From the NCBI GenBank assembly GCA_016801845.1, contig CM028919.1, positions 10,440,001 to 10,504,000 on the forward strand: a DNA stretch of 64,000 bases. The letters run 5' to 3'. Below the pieces are notes generated by a model. It saw nothing but the letters and a program-made list of their open reading frames with translations, did not search any database and was not told the origin of the DNA. Shown piece after piece: positions 54,801-64,000 of the stretch. The number at the start of each line of letters is the position of its first letter. Position 1 is the stretch's first letter. Origin of the DNA: Polydactylus sextarius. Lineage: Eukaryota; Chordata; Actinopteri; Polynemidae. The translations under genes and the position numbers were made by a program.

Positions 54801-57412
54801 CACAAAGACCTTTCTCAGCCGCCACACGATGGACATGAAGTTCACATATTGTGACGAGAGGTGAGTTTGCTCATTAGAGTGAATATTACATGCTTAAGAG
54901 GCTTATAATGGATCAAACTCAATTTGGCTTCTCAAGCCACATGAGTGGTACTCAACACTTATTACCAAAGCTTTCATCAGCAGTCATACAGAGCCACCTA
55001 GTGTTGAGCGTAGATGCTGCAGAAGCGTGATCTCTAATTTCTGTGGCAGATCAGTGCGTGGAGTAATGCTTTTTGTTTTGCTTCGCCAGGATCACTGAGC
55101 TCATGGGTTATGATCCTGAGGACCTGTTGAACCGTTCAGTATATGAGTACTACCATGCTCTGGACTCTGACCACCTTACCAAGACTCACCACAACCGTAA
55201 GCATTAGATTTAAATTGCAAGCTGTGTGTTATTTTAGACCAAAGTTTAACCAAACGTCAAAAATAAATCTTTCTTAATTTCCCCCGTTCTCTCTCTTTTT
55301 TTTTTTTTTTTTGCTGTTAGTGTTTGCAAAGGGCCAGGTCAGCACAGGACAGTATCGGATGCTGGCCAAGAGAGGAGGCTTTGTGTGGGTGGAAACCCAA
55401 GCCACCGTCATCTACAACAACAAGAACTCACAGCCACAATGTGTTGTCTGTGTCAACTTTGTGCTTAGGTACTACAGAGTCCATTTTGTGTCAAAGTTTA
55501 TTCGGTTGTAATAGCATGTTTCTATTCTGTGAATCAGCTGCTTGACTCTGTCATGTCTTGTGCTACAGTGGCATCCAGGAGGAGAAGCTGATCCTGTCTC
55601 TGGAGCAGACAGAGGACGTGAAGCCGGTGAAAGAGGAGAAGCATGAGGAAGAGGTGGCTGTAGTGGAGAGCAGCTCGCTTGATGTGTCTCCACCACTGCA
55701 GGAGAAGGAGGAGGAGGAAGAGGAGGAGAAGGCCCCAGAACTGGATGTGATTAAACTTTTCACCCATGCCATAGAAACCCAGCCACTGGTCAGTCTGTAT
55801 GACAAGCTGAAGGAAGAGCCTGAGGCCCTCACTCTGCTGGCTCCGGCTGCCGGGGACACAATCATCTCCCTGGACTTCAGCTGCCCTGGTTTGTTTCTCT
55901 TTTATACACTTAAACATCTCCATGAGTCTAAATCTATAGAGTTTACGTGATAAATCTAAAAAAAAAAAATCTAACTTTTTTTTTTTTTCAATACAGATTC
56001 AGAGATCCAGCTGCTGAAGGAGGTCCCTCTCTACAATGACGTCATGCTTCCCTCCTCCAACGAGAAACTGGCTCTGCCTCTTTCTCCTCTTCCGCCCAGC
56101 GAGCCTCTTCACGTCACCACCACCACAACTAAGGATGCAAAACCTGAGAGCTATGCTCCCACTCCATCCACTTCACCACCCAGCCACAGCTCCCCAGGGG
56201 TAAGACTGACTGAACAATTATTCTGTTTTTTGCAGTTTATACTACAAACTTTTGAAATGTGTATATACACGGGAGTGACTTTGGACTTCTCCTCTTCAGG
56301 CTGACAGTCCACTGGACTTTTGTTTCCACATGGACTCTGAAATGAACTCAGACTTCAAACTAGACTTGGTGGAGAAGCTATTTGCCATTGATACAGAGCC
56401 CAAGACTCCCTTCACCTCACAGGTAATAATGCCAGAAGATGCAGTAGATTGTATTATTTTTTAATCAGGTTCATTGTTTGTCTGACACATTGAAAAGTTT
56501 TCTCACAATGCACCGTTTCTCTCCTTAAGGCAATGGAAGACTTGGATCTGGAGATGTTGGCTCCCTACATCCCCATGGACGATGACTTCCAGCTCCGCAG
56601 TCTGACCCCAGATGAACCTCTGTCTTGTGGATCGGTCGATTCACTCAAGAGTTCTCCCGTCCACATGGATGGCAGCAGCTATCCCAGCTCACCATTCAGC
56701 GCACCAGACAGTCGCACAGCCTCCCCGGCACCACCCGAGCCTGTAAACGCTCCTCATCCTACCACCATCATTACGAAGAGGTAAAGTCTCAACCTGCGCT
56801 GTATTAATGACTCCATTGTGTCATGTTTTGGGTTAGTTAAATATCATTGTTGTTGTTTCTCTCTCTTGCAGAACTCCACAGTTGGATAAAGAAGTCTCAC
56901 TCAGGATCCTGGCAGCTCAGAACACACAGCGTAAAAGAAAACTGAGTGACTTAGCGGAGATGATTGGACAAGTAAGCTCCATGTCCCGACATGATTCCAA
57001 GCACATATGTTAAATTTATATATGGACAGACTGAACATCTGTATTATATGATTTTTGTACAGGGAAATTTGCCCGAGAGTCAACTGGACCTGGGCAAAAA
57101 GCTGAAGGCCAACGAGTCCGGAGCAACAAAGACCGTACTTCTGCTGCCTTCAGGTGAATAAACTATGTCTGTGCTAAACACAACAAACTATTCCCTTGAA
57201 CTAGTCATCAGAAGAATCCTAACTCAGATCTACCTCTTCTTCTCTTAGATTTGGCGAGTCGCCTGCTGGGCAGTACATCAGAGGTTACCGGCTCTCTCTT
57301 CAGCCTGCCACAGCTCACCCGCTACGACTGCGAGGTCAACGCCCCCTTGCAGGGTCGTCAGTGCCTGCTGCAGGGGGAGGAGCTGCTGCGCGCACTGGAC
57401 CGCGTCAACTGA
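45866..57412 (+). CDS. hif1a: Hypoxia-inducible factor 1 alpha, complete, 15 coding exons, 759 aa
   Basis: Oxygen-labile bHLH-PAS transcription factor that pairs with ARNT on hypoxia response elements. Exons: 45866-45897, 52433-52623, 53136-53287, 53418-53502, 54231-54340, 54658-54860, 55090-55196, 55321-55468, 55569-55888, 55997-56199, 56300-56422, 56530-56780, 56872-56971, 57063-57153, 57249-57412; all phases agree. bHLH about 13-71 ([18 protein letters not shown] basic region); PAS-A about 80-155; PAS-B about 240-345; a Glu-rich stretch coded near 55703-55732; N-terminal ODD Pro435 in [11 protein letters not shown]-terminal ODD Pro570 in [11 protein letters not shown]; basic NLS-like RKRK 662-665; C-terminal activation domain with FIH target Asn736 in DCEVNAPL and the [15 protein letters not shown] end. 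The C-terminus and prkch linkage support HIF1A, not EPAS1. Which teleost duplicate (aa or ab) it is cannot be decided here. Confidence 0.97.
50877..51085. mobile_element. Decayed copy of a widespread teleost interspersed repeat (LINE-derived?)
   Basis: The collinear series is: CATCCACC, AGCTTATCTGGGTTTGGGTC, GGCAGAAGGTCATG, CCAGCTCCTCCTGGGGGGG, ATATTCCCAGGC, ATAATCTCTTCAACATG, CTGGGTCTACC and CAGTCGGATGGAAAACGTCC. It follows the consensus of a very abundant fish repeat with CTTATCCGGGGTCGGGTC and CAGCTCCTCCGGGGGGA. I believe that repeat derives from the coding strand of a LINE read in reverse. Orientation and family need a repeat-library search. Confidence 0.65.
51265..51288 (+). repeat. (TTTA)n microsatellite
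   Basis: Five to six TTTA units in hif1a intron 1. Confidence 0.9.
52101..52260 (+). promoter_or_regulatory. hif1a: Candidate alternative hif1a promoter with three CCAAT boxes
   Basis: An inverted CCAAT (ATTGG) at 52105-52109, CCAAT at 52162-52166 and CCAAT at 52208-52212 are spaced about 57 and 46 bases apart. A GGGGGGTGG Sp/KLF-like box lies near 52176-52184. This is a typical NF-Y promoter arrangement. It ends about 170-220 bases before hif1a exon 2, and the sequence between is GC-rich. The function is inferred; no transcript evidence is available. Confidence 0.45.
52359..52432 (+). CDS. hif1a: Candidate alternative hif1a N-terminus (in-frame 5' extension of exon 2)
   Basis: An ATG at 52359-52361 opens a frame that runs uninterrupted into exon 2 in the hif1a frame. 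The acceptor AG at 52431-52432 plus the first exon base make the same Arg codon that splicing creates. An unspliced start here would replace the first ten residues with about 24 others ([12 protein letters not shown]...). A short upstream ORF (ATG 52277 to TAG 52334-52336) precedes it. Mammalian HIF1A is known to have alternative first exons; use of this one is inference. Confidence 0.35.
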
Positions 57413-58497
57413 GTCGATGCTTAGCCTGCTCACTGCTGGACTAGACTGGACACTACAATTTCTCCCTCTCATAGTCACTCCCTCTCCAACAAAACCCCAC
57501 CCTACCCCACCACTCCCTCAACTCCCACCCTACTACCCCTTATTTATGTATCTGTATGAGTTTGAGTATAGTTTGGCTGCTGTTTGTGCACATCATTTGA
57601 TATCTGCAGCATTCCACCGTGACAAACACCATAGCAGCATCTGGGTTTTGGTGCAAGGGATTCAGGCATCATGAGATGCCCAATTGTCGTTTTTTTTTTT
57701 CTTCTCTGTTGTTTATTCTCTCTTCGGGGGAGTCTCTCAGCACACAGCGCCTCGACAGATGACCCTTTTCCAGCAGGTCACCACAGAACCTGGCGCTACT
57801 GCCAGCAGTGTATTGTATGCTTCAGTCGCACAATTTATATTTTCTTAAAAAGAAGAATATTACCAGCAATATATATTAAGCCTTTTTAAAGTAGTTTTAA
57901 TGGGATTTGAACAATTTTATTTTTCCTCCCATACTTGTATGTTGTAGTACTCGTACTTACGAAGATGTCTTTAGTCCAGAAGTATGAAAATATTGTTTAA
58001 ACCTGAGGTGGTTTGAATGTTATCTCCATTTAATAGCTATCAGTCTTTGAGGTAAATACATTTAATTGTGTAGCAGTCCAGTACATGTCACTTTATTACT
58101 TTACTGTAAGTGTGTGTTACTGTACATATACCAGGGAAATTTTAACCTGCTCATTGTGGCTTCACAGCTTTGACTCGTACATTAACAATGAAATCTGAAA
58201 GTAATCTTTTCACCTTTTTTTTTTTTTTTTTTTGTTCGCTTGTCCGTATGGATAATTGAAATTTTTTTTCTCTAAACATGAGGTAAACTCATGTTATTGG
58301 TTTTTATCGTGGGTGACATACTCAAGTCAGTTTAAGTAAGTGATTCAAATTTTACTTGTGTGATCATCATCATCATAGTAGCATCTGTGAGATGTCAAAC
58401 TTGTTTGCTCAGTTAATGATAGTTTAAAAAACATCGCTCCATGCCATATTGTTTGTTCTCTCATGCTTCTTGTTGCTGTCTAACATTAAATGGCTTT

Positions 58498-58503
58498 AAT
58501 AAA
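58498..58503 (+). terminator. hif1a: Poly(A) signal of hif1a
   Basis: AATAAA 1.09 kb after the TGA at 57410-57412. The 3' UTR upstream is AT-rich with a poly-T run near 58216-58233. Confidence 0.65.
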
Positions 58504-58613
58504 GTAAATTGTTTCAGGTTCCATTAACTTAATTTACAAATACTGGATTTTGAAACTGTAGAAACTTTTAAGTTAGAAGGTAACAACATGTCAGAGGTAG
58601 AAAACACATTTTG

Positions 58614-58619
58614 TTTATT
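58614..58619 (-). terminator. htra2: Poly(A) signal of htra2
   Basis: TTTATT on the plus strand (AATAAA on the minus strand), about 0.38 kb downstream of the htra2 stop codon in the direction of transcription. It faces the hif1a signal, so the two genes end tail to tail within roughly 100 bases. Confidence 0.55.
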
Positions 58620-59000
58620 GTACTCACAAAAACCTGGGAGTAAATACTGGACTGTTGATTCATTTAAGTCAGGTTCATCATGAGTAAACAGTTTGTGTTT
58701 GAGAAATTACATCATACAGATTGTAACTGACAGCCATCAGCCTTGAGAAGACTATTTGAGCTGATACTGAAAGTTTGGCTAAAAAACAACTGTTATTTAA
58801 CTTAAAGTTTACACCGCTGTCTCACAACTGTGACTTCATTCTGCAGAAAATATTTAAAAAGTCTGAAGCACAATCAAACATATTTTCATCTGCTGGTCAC
58901 TGTTACTATCAAGTCTAACAGTGTCTTTTCTCTCCCATGAACTAATCATGACAATCATGACTGTAAATCAGATCGAGTGGTTTGAAACATCAAATTAGAG

Positions 59001-62000
59001 TCACTCTGTGTACTCGGGAGTCATGTGGAGCCGGAGCAGCTCATCTCCTCTCTGCACCACCATGGTGATCTTGTCGCTGGTGCGCACGGCCTCGTAGACC
59101 TCCTCAGCAGTGTTCACCTTTGCACCGTTAATCTCCAACACGATGTCACCTGGCAACATGCCAGCTCTGAAACACGCATGACATCAGTGTGAGTTAAACA
59201 ACAGTTCATACTGATAAAAACTGATAAAACTAAATGATCTGCTCACCTGTTGGCCGGCGAGCCCATGATGACTCTGTGGATCAGGATGCCATGTGTCACG
59301 TCTGGGAAGGACGGGTCTCTTAACTTCAGCTCAGCAATGATACTGAAACAGAAACACGTCTGTTTTTAAACACTGTACTGAAGCGTTGGTGTATCAGTTT
59401 TAATGCAGTAAAACCACTAGTTTTTACTGGTTTCCTGAGAGTGACACATTTACCTCGGCGACAGCGTCAACATCATTACACCAATGTATCGCCGCTTTGT
59501 CCCTGACTCACCAAACCAGGAACCTCAGGAGAAAATGGACAGAAACAGGATGTGAAAAAAAAGACTGACCACAGGTTACTCACAACATGGAGGACCGAAA
59601 GAGGATGTGCTGAGTGGCTTCGATCAGCTTTGCCTGCTCTTACTCTTTTTCTTTGCTGCTTGGTCGAGAAAAACTCTCACTCGATCAGATGGAATGGCAA
59701 AGGAGATTCCTGCTGTGACCTTCATGGTGTTTATGCCGATGACTTCGCCATCCTGATTGGAAGAGAGGTGATACACTCAAATAAGGTGAAGAAGTATGAG
59801 ATTAAGACTAAACAGGGTTTTCAGAACCAATACACTATTTGTTTCGGAATGTAAAACCTCATAAAAAAAACAAAACATAACGTCACAATATTAGCAACTT
59901 TTAAAATACACATTACATCATCATCATCATCATTACCCCATCAGATAAGTTTATATGCCAAGTGCAACAGACTGTAAAAAACACGAAGGTTTCATTGTGT
60001 AATGCTGTTACAGTAAATTCAACTGACATTTAAACAGATGACATGACTCACCAAGTTTATCAGGGGACCTCCAGAGTTTCCAAACTGCAACACAAATCAG
60101 CCACATGTTACGTTAAAGAGGATAATATTCAAACAAGTTGTAACTCATCCACTCAACTGACTCTTTTTTTTGTCTGATCTATTAGTACACTTTGGTTAAT
60201 AAGTTTTATAAATATTTTTAGTAATATAAAATACGGAATATTTATAAGCAGAAAGATACACGTCATCACAAATATAATAGATACATTTATATCCTTAGAA
60301 CTCACGTCAATGGTTGCATCCGTCTGTATGTATTCCATGTTGGAGTTAGACAGGCCGAGCTCTTTGCTGCCTCTCTGCACCGAGCTGACGATTCCTGACG
60401 TGATCGTATTCTTTAAAGCAAACGGGCTTCCCATGGCAACCACGAACTCTCCTTGTCGGACGTCAGACGACCGACCGAGGGTGAGCGTGGGTAAAGGACT
60501 CTGTCAGAAGAGAAGATCAACATCACAGCTTGACCTACTTTTATATTGGTGTCTAATTCTTTATCTTTATGGATTCTATGTGTAAAATAATATTACATTT
60601 TAACAGCGTTCTTGTATCTTTTTACTCACATTTGCAGTGATTTTGATGGTGGCAATGTCTGCCGCTGGATCGACAGCCTCCACAGTGGCGTTGTATGTCG
60701 CTCCGTTGGTGAGCTTCACTCGAACACCTCTCTTGTTGGCCACAACATGAGCATTGGTGACGATGAGACCATCACTGCTGATGATGAAACCAGAGCCGTT
60801 GGACACTGGGACTTCTCTTCCTGAAAATGGATGCCTGCAAAACAAAACATAAAAAGCAGTTGATCTTATTGAACTTGAAGTCATTTTGTACAGTGAAGGA
60901 AATATTATTATTGTATTTAATGAACAAGCAGATACGCAGGACCTTATTTATGGTTTCCAATAATGTTAACTGATAATGTGCTTTAGTAGAGCATACTCCC
61001 ATAAATACTAACACAATTGCAGTTGCTACACAACCTGAGGCTTCTGAACACTGTACAGGTCTGGGTGCCCAAATTTGCTCAACTGATCATCTGGCATGAC
61101 ACCATCTAATGACTTTAAATCAAATGAACCACCTTTGTTTGTGTTTTATAGTAAAATAATTAACTTGAACTGTCATTTCAATGTGTCAATAATTTAGTGT
61201 TAATAGATAAATAAAACACTTTAGTTAGTGTTTTATTGAGCTGTGAATGTCATCGTCAGTATCAGTAACAGTTTCACTTCTTTATCGCAAAACATGAGTA
61301 GAACCCAAGGTCATTTAATCACGTCTTGTTTTGCCCAAACAACAGTATAAAACCAAATAATATTTGATTTACTATAATTTAACACCAAAACCTTAAAATG
61401 TGCGCTTCTCTGTATCTAACATCTTAATATGCTGATTCATGGTAAATAAAATAAGGTCTGATATTTGAAGTTCAGAGCTCAGAGATGTATTAGTCTTATT
61501 CTCAACATATATAATCAACTTGATGATTATTTATTGAAGTTGTGGTCAGGTCTTTTTTGTGTAACTCAGTAATGACTGTGTATAATAACAGGATGACATC
61601 TAGTTACTAGACTAGATGTAAGAGTTAACTCACCTGCCCATGATTTCAATGTAAACCACAGCTGGAGTGGACTTCTCCACCACATCTGCAATGAAGTTGT
61701 ATTTATAACGGGGGCTGTCAGGTTTGAAGGGAGAGGCACACTGAGCTGATGGCAGGATGTGATCAAGAAACCCTCCGGACAACGAGACTCCTCTGTCGTT
61801 TTCCTTTCTGTCTTTCTTAAAGTCCAGAAATGCCAAACCACAGAGTCCTACAGCCGCCGACACTGACCTGAGCAGAGAGGATCTGTTGTTGTTGTTCTCA
61901 CCGTCTCTCCTGTCCCAAGCAGGAGCTTTCCTCTCCAGACTTGTGTCTCCTGCTCTCCTGAGGTCATATATGACAACAGAGGACACAGAGCTGAGTCCAC

Positions 62001-62067
62001 GGCTTTGACAGCGACTTTGTGTCCTCAGCGCTGAGAGAAAACACCTATTGACAGCAGCTGCTGCCAT
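59001..62067 (-). CDS. htra2: Mitochondrial serine protease HTRA2 (Omi), complete, 8 exons, 435 aa
   Basis: Trypsin-fold ATP-independent quality-control protease of the mitochondrial intermembrane space, pro-apoptotic when released. Exons (transcription order): 62067-61634, 60834-60630, 60500-60306, 60084-60052, 59752-59644, 59523-59454, 59342-59247, 59166-59001; all phases agree. The N-terminus is basic (mitochondrial targeting type), with a hydrophobic anchor about 64-81. Mature-domain hallmark [10 protein letters not shown] follows at 123-132. Catalytic triad: His174 (TNAHVV), Asp204 (AADIAT), Ser282 (GNSGGP). A PDZ domain occupies about the last 100 residues and ends in HMTPEYTE. Residues 111-114 (ASPF) fit the IAP-binding motif found just before the protease domain in mammals. 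Exon 4 is only 33 bases and carries the catalytic serine. Human HTRA2 is 458 aa, so this is slightly shorter N-terminally. Confidence 0.95.
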
Positions 62068-62389
62068 GTTACATCAGTCCAGTCACCCTGGCTCAGGAGT
62101 TTCTAAAAAAAACCACCAAACAACTTTATATCCAAATGTCTTTACGGGGCGAATTCTCCGATGGATAAAAACTTTAATGATCACGTTGTTTATATAGATA
62201 AAAACGATAAGATACACCTGTTAACCTAAATTAATCGGTTTCTCCTTTCACAGCCAAGACGGTAGCTTGTCACGGTGAAGGGAAATCTTTATGTTCCGGG
62301 TCTGCGTCTACTTCTTCTTTTGCTTTTATAGCAGATATTGCTCCTGAGCTGCAAAACACCGCCACCTACTGTACTGGAGGGTACAGTGC

Positions 62390-62403
<14 letters not shown>

Positions 62404-62456
<53 letters not shown>
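62404..62456. repeat. (AT)n microsatellite
   Basis: A perfect AT alternation of about 53 bases following a poly-A run, in the htra2-mis18bp1 divergent promoter interval. Confidence 0.95.
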
Positions 62457-62459
<3 letters not shown>

Positions 62460-62568
62460 ACATATTTTATACATATTTTATATTTATATATACATATGAA
62501 TGGTCACTCCATTTAAATTGTTCCTCCCTTGATATTATGTGTATAATTCGTGTTAAGGGACGTATCAC

Positions 62569-62571
<3 letters not shown>

Positions 62572-62609
<38 letters not shown>
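62572..62609. repeat. (AT)n microsatellite, second tract
   Basis: A perfect AT alternation of about 38 bases, roughly 115 bases from the first tract in the same divergent promoter interval. Confidence 0.95.
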
Positions 62610-62613
<4 letters not shown>

Positions 62614-62868
62614 TTATTAGAAATATGGAATATCTACTTATACTTGGTGTTTGTTGTTAATCTTTTTATAATCTAAAATACGTCGATGAATTTAAAAAAA
62701 AACAAACAAACTACTACGGCTACTACAGCGGAAGTGACGTTAGAATTCGTTAGTACGTCACAGGATTCTGACCAAAGGCGGCTCTGATGGGGAATTTCAA
62801 ATTTGCGTGCTAGCTAGCTAGCGAGCTGTTAGCATACGACTCTTGTTAACATTTTTCTACAGAAAGCC

Positions 62869-63920
62869 ATGGCGTCGTTTAATAATGTATTACAACATAC
62901 AAAGCCTCAGTTTGAGTCACCAGCCAGAGTGTTTGCGAGACTGAAATCCAAAGTGCAGAGAGAAGCGATGTGCGCGAAGAATCAACCGAGTAACGTCGGA
63001 AACAAACAAGGAGCGGATTTTAAGTCGCCGCGGAAGAGAACAGAAAACTTCTGGATGAACGATGAACTCAATCAAAATGAGAGGTTTGATTCTTATCGCA
63101 GTAATGTTCAAGCTTTGACCATCTCGCCCATACCGACTCCTCGGAAACGAGTCTACGCGTTTTCAGACGTGACCGACCAGCCCGCGGAGGAGACGGAGCA
63201 TGTATTTATGGAGACAAATGGACACACGCCAGTTAAGCGAACTTTCTTGGAGTCAACAGCGGTGAATTACTCTCCGTCTAAGCTTCATAGACCGCGGATT
63301 CACACGGAGCCGATCAGATCAGATGTGTTTAAGTTGACACCGATAAAGAAACAGCAAAAAGAAAGTGACTCTGTGTTTGAAGACCATGCTCATGTAAACA
63401 ACCTGATGTCTCCAGACATGTTTTCTCTCATGAGGAAGAGCTTGAAGAAGGCAAGATGGCAGCAACAGCAACATCAACAGTTCACCACAGTGACCAGCAG
63501 CACAAAGGAGGTCAAGAGTGAAGTTATAAGTCAACCACAAGGAAGGAAGACCTCCAGTGATTTCAGCGAAGACAACACCCACAACAAGAGCTCCATGGAG
63601 GATTTGAGTGATGTTACAGAGTCTCCTGCTGAGCAACCAGAGATGAAGCGCTTGATCCAAGAACCCATGATCCCACCAACAAAAAACACCCCAGTGAAAC
63701 GTGAGATACCGTTACAAATAAAGTCAGGCTCTCTTTGTTTTTTGTCAATAGAAAGTAATTATGGTTTTGCTGTTTTGAACAGGTTGCTATGTTGTGTTGG
63801 ATGCACTGCCTATGATGTCTCCAGCCAAGATGTTTGCTTACATGAAGCAGAGGGAGAATAAACAAGAGCGGAAGAACACACGTGAAGTCAGCAGCAGCAC
63901 AAGGAGACTCTTTGATGATG
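62869..63920 (+). CDS. mis18bp1: Mis18-binding protein 1-like (KNL2/M18BP1), N-terminal part, 3'-partial
   Basis: Centromere-licensing factor family that works with the Mis18 complex to direct CENP-A deposition. Two exons are visible: 62869-63700 and 63783-63920. They are separated by an 82-base intron and together encode the first 323 residues; the rest lies beyond the window. The ATG has a good context (GCCATGG). Assignment rests on the FESPARVFARLKSKVQRE segment (15-32), which matches the NYESPGKIFLRMKEKV-type region of human M18BP1. Related SP-x-F segments occur at 181 and 290. Many Ser/Thr-Pro sites (17, 53, 86, 90, 120, 135, 157, 181, 252, 274, 290) fit the known CDK control of this family. 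The SANTA and SANT domains would be downstream. The open frame continuing past 63700 to 63861 is intron read-through. Confidence 0.72.
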
Positions 63921-64000
63921 GTATAAGTGCTACGAGGAGCAGAACAACTTAAAATCATCTTCCCTGAGGGTATTTCTGATGGTCCCTCTCGAAAAATGCA

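Larger units (their letters stand above)
62068..62868. promoter_or_regulatory. Bidirectional promoter region between htra2 and the mis18bp1-like gene
   Basis: The two start codons diverge across 801 bases. Near the plus-strand gene, CGGAAGTGACGT (62729-62740) combines an ETS site with a CRE half-site, and TACGTCAC (62754-62761) is a second CRE-like site. The middle is taken up by two AT microsatellites. On the htra2 side CCGGGTC sits at about 62297-62303. Which elements serve which gene is inferred. Confidence 0.5.

Noticed and set aside
63701..63861. Continuation of the mis18bp1-like frame past 63700
   Set aside because: A GT donor at 63701 and an AG acceptor at 63781-63782 define an 82-base intron. 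The downstream exon continues the protein in a different frame with a family-like SPAKMF motif.

Overview
This window is vertebrate nuclear DNA, almost certainly from a ray-finned (teleost) fish. The genes are broken into short exons with GT-AG introns, the introns are compact, long TG, CA and AT microsatellites are common, and several decayed repeats resemble families widespread in teleost genomes. I see no bacterial genes, CRISPR array or tRNA/rRNA gene.

Layout, left to right. (1) 1364-9935, plus strand: slc38a6, a sodium-coupled neutral amino acid transporter-like gene. Fifteen exons are visible, and the N-terminal exon probably lies upstream of the window. (2) 10.6-20.2 kb: intergenic DNA with simple repeats, a perfect hairpin and a LINE-like 3' fragment. 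(3) 20684-40802, plus: prkch, novel protein kinase C eta, complete in 14 coding exons (680 aa). (4) 41.4-45.5 kb: intergenic. (5) 45866-57412, plus: hif1a, complete in 15 coding exons (759 aa), with both oxygen-dependent degradation prolines and the FIH asparagine intact. (6) 59001-62067, minus: htra2, the mitochondrial serine protease, complete in 8 exons (435 aa) and convergent with hif1a. (7) 62869 to beyond 63920, plus: the start of a mis18bp1 (KNL2/M18BP1)-like centromere gene, divergent from htra2.

The order slc38a6-prkch-hif1a matches human chromosome 14q23, except that no TMEM30B-like single-exon gene lies between slc38a6 and prkch. Beyond hif1a the neighbours (htra2, mis18bp1) differ from the human SNAPC1. 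PRKCH-HIF1A and PRKCE-EPAS1 are parallel linkages in vertebrates, so orthology was decided from protein features: a short V3 hinge and eta-type catalytic residues in the kinase, and HIF1A-type degradation and C-terminal activation motifs. The genes do not form an operon or a known shared pathway; their proximity is conserved linkage.

Best leads: a one-base frame disruption in slc38a6 exon 3; a 106-unit TG tract that replaces the polypyrimidine tract of an slc38a6 exon; a CCAAT-box cluster and an in-frame ATG directly upstream of hif1a exon 2, suggesting an alternative promoter and N-terminus; a candidate IAP-binding motif in htra2; and a thrice-repeated SP-x-F motif in the mis18bp1-like protein. 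I found no convincing wholly new biological system.
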